Program-made: the position numbers and the translations under genes
Assembly (NCBI GenBank): GCA_003868215.1
Contig: QWDQ01000007.1
Span: 558,001-622,000, forward strand
Length of the DNA stretch: 64,000 nucleotides
Source of the DNA: Pseudophaeomoniella oleicola
Taxonomy: Eukaryota; Ascomycota; Eurotiomycetes; Phaeomoniellales; Phaeomoniellaceae
Direction: 5' to 3'
Part shown: one piece after another, positions 46,849 through 59,643 of the stretch
How positions within the stretch are numbered: the stretch's first letter is position 1
Layout of the letters: the number at the start of each line of letters is the position of its first letter
The notes under the pieces: model-generated
Seen by the model: the letters and a program-made list of their open reading frames with translations, nothing else
Databases searched by the model: none
What the model was told of the DNA's origin: nothing

Positions 46849-49800
46849 CTAGGGAATGTCAAACATAGGCTTGAGCTTTTTGATCAGCATCCACTCCTCA
46901 TTCGTCACCTCCGTCCGATAGAATTCCTTCAAAGTGTCAATCGACGCCCGCGAGATCAAAGAATATAAAGTCTCCTTCTCATCCAGTTGTCGACCGTATA
47001 ACGGCTGATTCGGTCCTTCAATCTTGATAGCCACCGATGGCTGGCCACGCTTGCATACCTGGACGGGCTTATGGTCTCGTTCAATGGAAGATCTGTAAGT
47101 TTGTCAGAAGCATGCACTAGATGAGGGAATTGATGGGGGTCTATACACTCTGCCAAGGTTGATGACCTCTTTGACCCCCGTGACCGGGTTATTTCGAACC
47201 GCTGCCACTGGTGTCAGAAGCTTCAGTTGCCCTTCTACAACATCCACACCCATCACAATAGGGTCCTTCTTGTTGAACACAGCCACTGGGCTGAGAACGC
47301 ATGGCCACACGGCCAACAACTTAGCTTCTTCCTTCTTCTGTTCTAGGAGTTGAGCCATGTGCTTAGTGAAATCGTCAAACAAGTGATAGATGATGTCGGC
47401 GGTAAAAATCTTCACTCCGACTTCATCGGCGTACGCTTGCGCATCTTTGTCGACCTTGACATCGAAACAGAGCATCACAGCAAACTGCTTCGACTTTTCC
47501 AACATCGTCCCCGCCATCATGACATCACGTTTATAGACAGGCCCAATCGAAATGTTGGCGACTGGGATCTTTGACACTCGCAGGAACTCGAGTAAGGCTT
47601 CCAACGAACCAAGAGTAGAAGCTTGGACACTGACACCCTTTTGATCCTTGGAGACTTTGCTGAGGAGGTTCTCGAGATCGGACATGACCTCCTCTTCAAG
47701 ATCTTCTTCGTCATCCTCCGGTCCAACCACAAGTAGCCGAGAGCCGGCAATGGCACCTTCCAATTCATTTGCTGCGATCTTGATACCCATAGCAGCCTTG
47801 ACTTCTTTGTTGTGCACGTACTGCGACTTCAGCCTCAATTCTTTCAGAGGTGCCGGAGTCAATAATGCACGAATATTTGTACATATGGCCCCATTGAGAC
47901 CACATAATACTATGCGATCACCCTCATGTAAAACACCATTTGAGAGAACAACATCGATGGTGGTACCAAGGCCTTCGATTACCTTGACCTCGAGGACGGT
48001 ACATTCAACCTCCGAAAGATACATAAGAGAGCTGGTCATGCGTTCTTGTGTAAGGGTCAGCAGGAGCTTCAGCAAATCTGGTATACCTTCGCCAGTGTGG
48101 GCCGACGTAGGCACCAAAGATACATATCGAGCCATGGATTTGTTTTCGTAGTAGAGTTCTGAGTTAAAGCCTTGTTCAGCGAAAGCGACCTTGGTCTTCT
48201 CCAAACGATCACGGAACTCAGCTTGAGTGCCTTTACTCTGCATGGCCAGGCTGTCCTGGAAGCCGTTGTTGTCGATTTTCTTCCATCCGTACAGACGGTC
48301 GATCTTGTTCAAGGCAACAATGAACGGCGTCTTGCGATCCCTCAGCAATTTCATTGATTCCAGGGTCTGCGGCTCGAGCCCATGCATGATATCGACGACG
48401 AGAATGGCGATGTTGCAAAGAGATGAACCACGGGATCGCAGGTTAGAGAAGGACTCGTGACCAGGTGTGTCGATGACCAAGAGACCGGGGACTTTGAACT
48501 CGAACTTTCCATCTTGATTGACCACTTGGGTTTTCTGCTTGAGCGCATCCGTAGGAAAATACGTAGCACCAATCTGTTGAGTGATACCACCGGCTTCACC
48601 TTCTTGAACATTGGTCTGACGGATCTTGTCGAGCAGCTTAGTCTTACCAGTATCAACGTGACCGAGGATACAGCAGATAGGTGATCGGAGGTCGTCCTTC
48701 GATCTGGCGGCAAGAGCTTCCTGATGCGCCTTCTCTCGTCTGGCTGCTGCTTCAGCTTTCTTCTGTGCTAGCGCCCTTTTGGCAGCACTTGTCTCCTCGT
48801 CTGAAGAAGATTCCTCCGACTCCGAATCAGAATCTGAGGTGTCTCTCCGTGACTTCGCTCCCTCTACCTTCGCAACTATAGGTCTGGGTTTAGTACCGTT
48901 AGTATCTGCTAGGGAGCGGGAGGATGCTTCTGCATCAGATTCGGCATCCCAGGTGTCTTTAACCTCATCATCATCATCAGCTGCCGCCTCCCAATCTTCA
49001 AGCTCATCACTCTGCTCTTGCTTGGCTTTCGCAGCCTCCGCCTCAAGGGCTAACCGCTTCTCCTCAGCTTCCTTGGCGATACGCTTGCGTTCCTCCTCGG
49101 CGGCCTGAGCTTGCGCACGAGCCCTCTCCGCTGCAGCTTCAAGGTCTGCTTCATCTTTCTTAGGAGCCTTCTTCTTTTTCTCATAAGTTGGCCTCTTCCT
49201 TTCCTCCCCACCCTCCTCGAGTCCAGCGACTTTGACTCCAGCGGCCAGCAATTGTTTCATACGTAGGTCCTGTTGCGCTCTTCTCTTCTTCTCTGCTTCG
49301 CTGAGCAATTTACCATCCTTCCTCAGTTGTTCCTTTTTCTCTTTTTCTCTTTCCTTTTTTCTCTGACGTGCCTCTTCTCTCTTCTTCTCTTCCTCCTCGT
49401 CCTTCTGTCTCCGTTCTGCTTCTTGCTCTTCCTCGTGTCGTTGTCGTCGCTCTTCTTCTTCTCGCTGTTTCGCCAGAGCTTCTTGCTGTTTCTGTAAAGC
49501 AGCGAGAGCCGCAGGGACCTTCTTTTTCTTTCCTGCCGCAGCCGTGGCACTCTCTGATACCGGTATTGGCTCTGGCTTCGTTTCCACCGGAGCTGGCTTA
49601 GCTAACTCTGGCTTCGGGGTTGGAGTGGGCGCAGTGGTCTTTTTCTTTGCGGCCTGGGGAGAGCGAGATCAGTAAACCATCTCACGTTCAAAAGAACAGG
49701 AAAAATATCGTACCTGTTCCTTTTTCCTCTGTTTCTCTCTTTCCTTCTTTTCCTTTTCCTTTTCCTTTTTGGACTTGACAGTTCCACCCGCGTCCTTTTC

Positions 49801-50208
49801 ATCTGCTTCGAGATCTGCGTCTTGAGGATCCTTCTTGGCAGTCTTACTCTTCTTTCCAGTACCGACAAATACATCCTCATCGTCAAAAGTGGCCTCCTCT
49901 GGAGCCTTGCCATCTATGTCATTCACTGGCGGCGTTGAAACCGAACCATCAGGGTCCTCTCCTTCGACGAAATCCTGGATAGGTTTCCCTTTTTTGGCTT
50001 TCTTGTTCTTGTTCTTCTTCAAAGCGGCTAAAAGACCGCCACCTCCGAATTCTTCATCAGGATTTACCTCATGTGCGGCGGTATCTTCTTTGGCTTCCGA
50101 GGCGTTCGCATCATCAACTGCCTGCGTTATTGGGTCAGGGGCCTCCCCAAGTTCGTTCTCCCAGTCATCATTTGGCGCCTTCTTCCCACCTTTCTTTTTC
50201 GGTGCCAT
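46849..50208 (-). CDS. Translation initiation factor eIF5B (Fun12)
   Basis: GTPase that joins the 60S subunit to the 48S complex. Three exons (50208-49714, 49653-47147, 47092-46849) give 1081 aa. The N-terminal ~480 residues are extremely charged, with Lys/Glu helices and acidic patches ([16 protein letters not shown]), as in all eukaryotic eIF5B. The G domain has GHVDTGKT (about 496-503), the switch segment [19 protein letters not shown] (about 560-565) and NKID (about 614-617). The C-terminal domains include [33 protein letters not shown] and [14 protein letters not shown], ending with [15 protein letters not shown]. The last intron (54 nt, GTATAG donor at phase 2) is needed to reach the conserved [20 protein letters not shown] end. 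The start ATG at 50208 gives [10 protein letters not shown], typical of fungal eIF5B. Confidence 0.97.
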
Positions 50209-50685
50209 GTTGTAAGTGCGCGTGATTATAACCGTACTTCGAGCTCGACTATGAAAGTAGACAAATGAGTAACACAATCGTACTCAAGTAACGAGACATG
50301 CGCTGCACGACTGTTACAATTACAGTCAATACCGACAGTCCAATAGTTTGTCGATGTCCTAGCGAAGAACAAACTCGTGGGCTGGCGACTTACGGTAGTG
50401 ATGACGGTAAGAGTTGAACACACGAGGCGAATATAATAATGTAAATGTGGGGATGGAAGAAGAATGATGTAGTGGGGTATTGTTAAAGGCCACTCCACGA
50501 GTCTACAGGTAATTATCCAGGCTAACACGCTACCTTTTTCGGATTCGATATGAATGTCTACCTCTACCTAAGGTACCTAACTTAGGTATCTGTATGTGTT
50601 TATTGATAGAGGATCATTTTACTCAAGTGCCATGACTCCAGGTCGAACATCAACTCATATGAGGGGTTCAAAGTGCGTGGTCTAT
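50209..50685. other. eIF5B promoter region
   Basis: 476 bp between eIF5B and the next minus-strand gene. It contains an 8-bp inverted repeat TACCTAAG..CTTAGGTA at 50565-50588 around a GGTACC centre. Confidence 0.5.
50565..50588. repeat. Inverted repeat TACCTAAG / CTTAGGTA
   Basis: Perfect 8-nt arms with an 8-nt spacer, related in sequence to the TACCTAGGTA palindromes elsewhere in this window. Confidence 0.75.
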
Positions 50686-53600
50686 CTACGCCGCCGAATT
50701 GTTGACGGCGGAATCATTCATGCCACAACTGTTCAATAGATTCCTGGCCCATGTTATGAAAGCCGTAATAGGACTCTCAGAAGTGCCCAGTGACTCCCTG
50801 ACCAAATTGGAAAATTCCGACATTCTGTCATCTGCAGCAGGGATCCCGTTACGCTTCGAAAAGCGGCCTCGGCTTCCGCCGTTCCATATCAGCTCCTGAA
50901 GATATCCTGGTCCTCTCTCTATGACCACATGCAAGAGATCACCATTGATGTGCATATCTGCGGGTTGTAGTGATCGTTCTCTTGACTTCAAAGACGACTT
51001 CCGTATTGGCTGAAGATCCTGCTTGTGTAAAGATTGGACGAAATGCAGGAGACACCACTCGTTGTCCGATAGCTTGGTGAAATGGTAAGTACGGCCGTCC
51101 ACGCATATGCCGTAGAAGGAGTCATGCCCGTCCGGATCCACACCTTGGCCAGATGCAGCTCTGAGTCGAGAGATGTGGTGGGGTAGATGTACCTCAAAAG
51201 ACGCCTGGAAGTCCTGTTGTCGACCGTGTTCGAAACCTACCACAACGCTACCATCTGCACCAGCTGCAGCTAATACTGGACCTTTACTCAACATGGTGTG
51301 GCTGACAGCAAGCCGTGCTTGTTGATCATTGGCCACCAGTTTGAACTGGTCACTCTCGACTTTCAAACAAAGCACAGAGTGCTTTGCGGTCGTTATTTGA
51401 ACTTCTTGGTCCAGAACGGAGAGCTGAAGCGCAGGCGAAGGTAGTCTGTATTCTGCTTTGCGCTGCCACCTCCTCGTTGCAAAGTCCAAAGATTGCAGTA
51501 GTACAGTGTTTCCAAGACCGACGATCAGATAGTTATTTCCCAGGGAGGCCAAGGAATAAATCGGTCTATCTATAAAGCGATAGGTACGTTTGTGCTTGAC
51601 CTTCACCCCGTGTGCTGTGTTATCCGCAGTGACGAACACTAACCGTCCGTCAGAAGATGTTGGATCTGATCGGTCTATGCGAGTCCCAATGACAATCATC
51701 CCATACGTTTTGTCTTTCGTTTTGGGGGTCCAGTGAGCGATACATGTAATTCTCTCACCAACCTTTCCGACAAGATATGGCTCAGCAACGGTCTCGCCAG
51801 TTATAGAAGGATCGACGTCAACAAGTTCTATGCCTGGTCGAGTACAACGGCTGCGGTATTTCGTGATGCTTCTTAGTTCAACGCCTACCACGAGCTTGTG
51901 CATGTGTTCAAGGTATGCAAGTCGGAAGGGGTTACCTCGGACCGGGATGCGACGTGGTACTGCCTGTGGCCGAGATGCGCACGCCGACAGCCAAAGGCTG
52001 TCATCTGTGACACAGATGAGTGCTCCTTCGAGGATTTGGTCGTCCCAGTCCGGTAAAAGCGGCACGCGAGCAGTGGCGCGGACAATGGGATTGTTCATGG
52101 ATATCTGATAGCAGGTCAGAAATGTGCAATCACGATAATTTATAGTCATCAGCCTTACATCGTTCCTATCTGTAAACCATATGTTTTCAATAGAAAAACG
52201 TCCGTCTTCGAGAGAACAGTCTATCGAAACGTAGCGGAGATCCCTGCCGGTTCCTACGAATGCAGCACCAGAATCAGCAGCATCTTGAGTGATGTTGATT
52301 GATGTTGACCCTAATTTACGACACTGTCCGCGCCCATACTCTGTTCATATTAGCGGAGCGGCTTTCAAGATTATATCACCCAAACTTACCGAGGGTTGGG
52401 GTATTAGCTCTCTCGTTGAATGTCAAGACCTTCGAAACTAACAAGCCGTTGCGAAAGCCCGCGAGTACGATGAATCGTGCGGAAGATGAATGCCCTGGGG
52501 AATTGATCATGGCAATGCTGTCCAGAGAAGACGCCTCATAATGTTCTGCTTGAATCAGGCTTATTTCGTCAAGCTTCGTGATAGACCCATCCTTGAAGGA
52601 AAACAACAATACTGTGCCCCTCGATGATCCAACACAAATTACAAGAGAAGATGAAGCCTTGCGGGCTGAGATTGACGTTGGATCGAAATCAATGTCAGCG
52701 GTCCATAGCGAATTTTGACTGCCTTTCGAAGTATCGTTAAGGACGAATTGGCGGACGTTGAGCCTGGGTGATTGATCTGCGTTGTGTCGTGAGATATCAA
52801 CGACTGTAGGCCATTCATAATCGACAATGGCGGCGAGGATCAATGTCGCACCCTCAATTTTGGCATGATGTGGATCTGTAGAGTCCGAAGCCAAGCGGAC
52901 TACATTGATCTCTGACGGAGTAACCTGCAAAAGTATGTCAGGACGTAGAAAGCCGGCTGCAAGCGTTATAGAGTCGATGGTAAAGCCATATCGATTGTCA
53001 TCGCCGAGGGCTTCGAAATCCCCGCTCACTGCATCGACCAAGAAAGTGTTTGAAAAGTCAGGATGCGAGGTTATCAAAATCAGATGGCCGCGATGAACGT
53101 CCGGAAGGGCCCAAACTGCGTTCATGCTGACTGCGTCCTCGTGGGTTGTTATGACACCAACCTTTGCTTCGAGTCCGGTGCGCAGTTCTGCAACAGTCCC
53201 ATAACCCTCTCCCCGTCCTGAGCAAGCGAACAGACGGTCGCGGGAATTATCGCCCTCAGTATCTTTGTTTTTAATGATGACCATGTCAGTTAATGGGGCC
53301 CAGTTCGGGATGACTTGGCTGCGGGTTGGTATTTCTCGGGGAAAGCACTGGTAGACTCCGCCATCTGACATGTCACCTGCAGCAAGGAGGATATCCGCAG
53401 CGTCATGCAAGTTCCCACCCATCACCGCAAATGCTTTATCAACATTGCAATATAAAGGACCAGTACTGAAATGAACTGATACTTTGATGGAATCTTCTTC
53501 GGCATACGCTTTTTTTATTTCCATAAAGTGGACTAAACCGTCCTCTCGGCAGAGATAGACGTCATCAACGACGCCTCGGCGTAGAATGTTCCTTTGAGGT

Positions 53601-54762
53601 CTAGCCCACTGGACCCAGAGAGGGTTAGAGGATGATCCTTTGAAGTCGTTCAGTGACTTGCGAGGTAAGGGCACGCTTCTTCTAGTAGCAGTCTCCCCCA
53701 CGACATTGCTATAGCTCGACAGTCCGTGTTCGCACACAAGCATGAACGACGTGCTCAGAGCAGAGGGGATGAGAATAAGTGGTACACTATCACTCGAGTC
53801 TAGCCGCTGCCCGGTGCAACCTACAGTAGTCGTACTGTGCTGCAACCCGAGGGTGGTATCCCATTCATAAAGGATCATGTGAGTAGATCCGTTTTTTGAA
53901 ACGAGCAATAGAAGTACTGCTGACTGTGGTCTGTCAACTGGCGGCAACAAAAAGTCCATTTGAAGAATGATCCCATCCGTTCTGAAGTATCTCTCCTACG
54001 GCATGAGTTAGCGCTGCACCAATGTGGAATGGTCCTGTATACCTCTGTGATCGGTTGTATAGCCTTGTTTCCTGGCTCCTGTTTTATTTGATCTCTTGTT
54101 TTCAGGGCCATGACGCCAACGTAGCCAAATGGGGCACCGATAGCCATTGCTCTAGACTTTGAGTCGACCGCAATGAGTTCGCCAATTTGCGGAAGAGAGA
54201 AAAGCTCTCTCGGTAACGCCCGAGTGGTGATGGGGAATTCGACTGAGCCATGGCTAGTGTCCTTTCCAAAGAGGAAGACTACCTGTTTGGAATCAAGCAC
54301 CAGGACAAGTAGTTGGGGAGACGGTTCAGAGGGTCTGTCCTGCGACCATTCCATGACATTGCCAGGAGAACCTTGCTCCTGCTTGACCACCTTGTCGATG
54401 AAGTCCTCGACCTCATCGTCGGCAGAGCCGATTATCTTCGCCGAAAGGATCGTGCTACCGAAGTCCGTTTTGGTAGCAACCTCATCAAGATAGCCATCCT
54501 TACGTAGCTCCAGGATCTGTATGAAGTCTTCCCCTACAAAGACCACGTCGTTCTGCTGCTTGCTACGGATCCTGGCAGGGAGTATGGTGTGGACAGCAGG
54601 GCTTCGAATCACTGTGCGTGAAAGAATGCCATTGCCTGCATGAGACCGATCAGTGATACGCTGATTGTTCGGGGTATCATCAGTGGTGTTCGAGAATTTG
54701 CCACTCGGTGGCGGTGAACCGGGAGAGGCATATAGCACCGAAGGCTGCGATTCAAGGGCCAT
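50686..54762 (-). CDS. Mms1-N / CPSF-A-type beta-propeller protein
   Basis: Three exons (54762-54043, 53995-52390, 52310-50686) close to 1316 aa. The sequence has the look of the DDB1/CPSF160/Rse1/Mms1 superfamily: repeated WD-like beta strands with little else. The opening block (ILSRTVIRSPAVHTILPARI, NDVVFVGEDFIQILELRKDG, then LLVLVLDSKQVVFLF and RELFSLPQIGELIAVDSKSR) resembles the fungal proteins with an Mms1 N-terminal domain, annotated as tied to DNA-alkylation sensitivity or thermotolerance. The introns (47 nt with GCTAAC branch, 79 nt) are well formed. The ATG at 54762 is simple but may not be the true start, since the upstream frame is open to about 55136 and another short exon is possible. 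Whether it joins a ubiquitin ligase as DDB1-like proteins do is not shown. Confidence 0.75.
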
Positions 54763-55715
54763 CAACGATTCCTTGCGCTGCTCACCCCGAACAGGGATGG
54801 GTCAGGAGATGAGAGCTCGATGGCGGAGATGAGCTCGGTAGGTCGGGATTGGAAGGCGTTCTTCAAGGAGCCGTTGATAGCGTTGATTCCTCTCTGGAAC
54901 AAGGCTTGAATCAAATCACGTACCTCGATGGGTATCCACACGAGATATGGTGAATGAGACGGCGTGCGATTGTTCAGGTTGACCACTGGACCACGAAGAG
55001 AAGAAAAGGGACAGAACCAACGAAGTTTCGTAGACTTCAACAAGCAATAGAACCAGTATTGTTCTAGTCGCTTTGCAACGAAGCGGCAGAGCGTGGAATA
55101 GTGACTACCTAGGGACGGATGGGATGGGCTCTGCAACTGCCATAGTCAGACGACGAGGCTTTGAATCCTTGTACATTGCATACCTTCGTAAAAGGTGTGC
55201 AGAGGTAGCCGTCAGGAATAGTCTAGTGCACCCATCGTGAAGCGGACATGAGAGGACTGACGATGGGATACCTTGTCATGCTGTCGCTCGTGCCGCGTTT
55301 TATCATGGAGCTTTCCCGCCTATTTCACTAGCCAATGATGGCCATTTACCTTTATAAACCCTGTTCGCGTCATCATGTTCCAGGCCAGAAATAGCAATCA
55401 CTTTGTTGTCTATCTCGATCTTCATATACCATACTTTCAGATCCTTCAGTCGGTGAACCCACGGGCTGCAATCCCAATTTGGGCGAAAATTCTAGGCTCC
55501 TGCAGTAGACTTCCAGGGTTGTCCAGGTTGGCAGAGGTGGCTCGTGTGTCATCAGGAACACGCACTGCACCGTTATTACCTGCATTTGCGCGCGTTATCT
55601 GCATTGCGACAAACGTTATGCATTCCCATTGGATGTAATTAAATTGCATGGAAGATTTGGTTGCAGGTCATTGCTGACCGCAAGTTTACAATCCAACGTG
55701 GTCAGCAGTCTTAGT
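54763..55715. other. Divergent promoter region
   Basis: Lies between the Mms1-N-type gene (-) and the TBC gene (+). The first few hundred bases hold an open minus-strand frame to about 55136 that may include an extra 5' exon of the Mms1-N gene. Confidence 0.45.
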
Positions 55716-57024
55716 ATGGGCAATTCAGAGGGCTCTACTTCCAGCCGGGAAGGGGATTTCCACGTTTCTACATCAAGTCCGGGGCACAGAGCAACAGGAA
55801 TAGCTTCTGAAGAAGGCATACACTCAACAGCCATCTGGAATGAGAAGCACTCTATGATAATTGAAGCCTGTCGTGAGCGAGATATTTCGTCACTTGTGAG
55901 GCTAGCTTGTACGGAGGGCGGCCTTCTTGATGATGGCTTACGGCAGGATGCATGGCCGTTACTCCTCGGTTGTGATTTGTCTGATCTGGACATTCAAGAC
56001 GATACATCCTGGAAAGAGCTGCCGCAGCACAGAGATGAAGAACAAGTTGAACTCGACGTCAATCGGGCGTTCGTCTACTATCCCAATGGTAAGTCCGAAT
56101 CACTCCAATGCCCTTGCTATGCCAGCTGATGTGCCTGCAGGACAGTCAGACAAGGATATGGACGCTCGCAAAAAAGCATTATCGTATCTTATTAGGCGAA
56201 CGTTACGTGCTCACCCTATGCTCTGCTACTTTCAAGGCTATCATGACATTGTCCAAGTAATGTTACTTGTACTTGGTGAGTCAAGAGCGGTGAGACTCAT
56301 TGAGAGGCTGTCACTTCTCCGCATCAGAGACTACATGTTGCCATCTTTGGCTCCAGCGGAAAGACATCTCAACATCCTCCCCGCGCTGCTGGACGCTGCA
56401 GACCGACAACTGTGCAGACACCTCGCCCATACCAAGCCCTATTTCGCTCTTGGTTCCACCCTGACATTGTATGCCCATGATGTCCAGGACTACAGCGATA
56501 TTGTACGCCTCTATGACTTCTTGTTGGCTCAAGAGCCGGTCATTGCTATATATCTATTCGCAGCGCTAATCATCTCACGAAAAGATGAGTTGCTTGAAAT
56601 TCCACAGGAAGAACCGGACATGCTGCATTGGAAACTATCGAAGCTACCTCAGCACCTAGACCTTGAAACGTTGATTCAGAAATGCATCGAACTCTTTCGA
56701 TTATTTCCGCCGGAGACACTACCATACGGAGCATGGCGTCAAATATCTGCCTACAGTGTTTTGAAGACCTCGAGGGATCTGGCTCATGGACAGTCACTTG
56801 AAAGGGGAGAGTGGCTTTTCCAGAAGCATGAAAAGCAGTTGAGGAGAGATGAAATGCAAAAGAGACTTGCTACCCAGTTATGGAGATACCGACGCCCCGC
56901 CATGAAGATATTCATAGGTGTCCTGGTGCTGACTATGTCTATTGGATTGAGGAGGACAGGACATGACAGGACTATCGTGCACCTTTTGTCGAACATGAAG
57001 GAATGGATCATATCTAAAACATAA
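55716..57024 (+). CDS. TBC-domain RabGAP, TBC1D20/Gyp8 type
   Basis: Two exons (55716-56088, 56141-57024) give 418 aa. It should accelerate GTP hydrolysis by Ypt1/Rab1-class GTPases on ER-Golgi membranes. The dual-finger catalytic residues are present: the Arg finger in VELDVNRAF (R117) and the Gln finger in CYFQGYHD (Q156). The intron falls between them. GLRQDAWPLLLG starts the TBC domain, and GSTLTLYAHDVQDYSDIVRLYDFLL is near its middle. After the domain comes a hydrophobic helix MKIFIGVLVLTMSIGLRR that fits a C-terminal tail anchor, as in TBC1D20 and Gyp8. The N-terminal ~30 residues are Ser-rich. The ATG chosen is the first in a frame open further upstream. Confidence 0.92.
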
Positions 57025-57339
57025 TTCTGTACAAACAAAGCAGAAAATTACGTCTGCTACTTACTGGCTTGCAGCCCAAAAGCTTTCATGAGCCTTGAGG
57101 AAATGTCAGTCAATCTACCACCTAAGCTCAAAGTACTGGACAGGGTAGTTATAGCATTTGCGTGGCATTTGCGCGGCATGTAGATATTTTGTGTGTGGAA
57201 GCGCGTGGCATTTGTCTTCGCTTTACTCGTCGCAGATGTGTACTAGATGAAGCTTCCAAAGTAAGTTAATTACACCTGTCGTGTCCACGAACACTAGAAC
57301 ATCACAACACTACTGTGAAAACTACCACATCACCCAAAC
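57025..57339. other. Short intergenic region
   Basis: 315 bp between tandem genes; must contain the TBC 3' end and the Yip promoter. GCATTTGCGTGGCATTTGCG is a local direct repeat near 57.16 kb. Confidence 0.5.
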
Positions 57340-58269
57340 ATGGCCAATAGGGGATATGATGTTGTTGTCGATGTCGATGCTGAGGTACAACCTTAATTCA
57401 CTGCTGTCTGTGAGAATGAGTGCTGATCTTCGCAAACAGGGTGACCTTGGACATACAGACTTGCAAGAAGACCTCGAATTTCATTCCTCAAGTACGGAGC
57501 CCCTCTAACGCGATGTCTCCCTGGAGGGCCATTGACAGCTGATCTTCTTTATGCAGATTTCGATGATCCAAGTTCCCGCGGCTCCAAGATCCAACCAGAT
57601 CAGACTCCCTTCATAAGTTCAAATACCAACCCTGTGAATCTACCCTCTTCTAGCTCGAATCCGTCTAAGCGCTACCTGTGGTCCCTGGCATTCTACTCTC
57701 AGTTCTTCGATGTAGACACTTCCACAGTCTTGAATCGCTGTCTGTCGACCGTCTATCCTCGCACGAACTTCTTAGATATCCTCGATGGAAACCCAGACCT
57801 CTATGGCCCGTTTTGGATCGCGACGACAGTCGTTTTCATCCTATTCCTGACAGGAACTATCTCACAATATTTGGCAAGGAAGCACGAAGGGCATTTCGAG
57901 TATGATTTCAAACTGCTTTCTGGGGCGGCGGGATTGATATACGGTTACACTGGTGTCGTGCCTGTCGGACTTTGGGGCTTGCTACGGTGGTTCGGCAGTC
58001 AAGGGGCAGACGTGGTGGAATGCTGGGCTCTGTACGGTTACAGTAATCTCCTATGGATCGCGGTGGCTCTACTAAGCTGGAGTCCAATCAACTGGTTGAA
58101 TTTCTTGCTTGTCGGGTTAGGCTTCGCGGCCAGCATCGCGTTCTTGTTGAGGAACCTGTACCCCGTCCTGAGTGCGACAGACAAGAAAACGAGCCAGGTT
58201 TTGTTGATTTTGGTGGTTCTCTTACATGCAGGATTGGCAATTGCCATCAAAGTCCTCTTCTTTGCGTAA
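57340..58269 (+). CDS. Yip1-domain membrane protein (YIPF1/2, Yip5-like)
   Basis: Golgi membrane protein that binds prenylated Rab GTPases and helps vesicle formation. Three exons (57340-57384, 57440-57491, 57557-58269) give 269 aa. The N-terminal cytosolic part starts MANRGYDVVVDVDAEGDLG and continues TDLQEDLEFHSSNFDD, a pattern typical of filamentous-fungal members. The C-terminal half has five membrane segments, including FWIATTVVFILFLTGTI, YGYTGVVPVGLWGLL, LLWIAVALLSWSPINWLNF and LLILVVLLHAGLAIAIKVLF. The conserved YxNLLWI-like segment YGYSNLLWI is present. The stop comes directly inside a GTAAGT (GCG TAA); a downstream exon at 58342-58378 would give an alternative end. Confidence 0.93.
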
Positions 58270-58677
58270 GTCTTATCCCGGGTCCTCCTGAACACAAACT
58301 TCGAAGGGAGGTATGGCTTCCCTTCGTATGCTGACTCTTAGCCAGACATTCGAGCCCTGCCAACAAGAAAGAAGATGATGGTAATGAAAATACGCCGCGG
58401 TCCCTTTTTGTGTGACGCTACGGAAACGTCGAACTGCGTACGCCATAGATCCAGGTTTGTGGACTGAAATACTATACAGACTGAACACTCGGTCACAAAA
58501 TCTACATGGCTCTTTATGAGTGTTAGAATTCGTCTTCCATTCATGCTCCTAATACCTCTAAAGCACCATATTTGTAAGGACCGATACATCGGCCCACGAA
58601 AGACTGAAATTCCCTAACCCCGCCCCTCTGGTCAAGGTCAACCCACCAATGCTGCCCACATGCAACCATTTCGCTAT
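58270..58677. other. Convergent 3' flanks
   Basis: 3' ends of the Yip gene (+) and ubiquitin-L40 (-). A possible alternative last Yip exon lies at 58342-58378. Confidence 0.45.
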
Positions 58678-59292
<615 letters not shown>

Positions 59293-59643
59293 CTTGGCTA
59301 GATTCAACGTCGGGATGTGGTTGTTGGAAGATTGTCGATGGAGATGAGATCAGATTGATGGCGAGGAGACCATTTTGACGATTGATGTGTGGGAGGGTCA
59401 AAATTACTAAGCACCGATTCTCCGATGATTTTCACTTGTCAACTTTCGTGGTTTTGCTCGCCTGCGGAAGAACGCCAAGGCCTTTTATCATATGCAACAT
59501 CTAAACATTACAGTGAGAAAATCTCAGCTAGGACCTCATTCCTTACACTGGTTTTTCTCTACCTCTTAGACGAATATATCAGATGCACCTATATATCAGA
59601 TAGGATCTGCAAGAAACCTATCCAGATACTTTGTATCATCTCC
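59293..59643. other. Ubiquitin-L40 promoter and leader
   Basis: 351 bp upstream of the split start, overlapping the 3' flank of SRP68. The untranslated first exon lies here; its 5' end is not visible from sequence. Confidence 0.5.

Noticed and set aside
47648-49110. Several + strand frames inside eIF5B, including a Ser-rich one
   Set aside because: They are antisense shadows of the charged eIF5B N-terminus and G domain.
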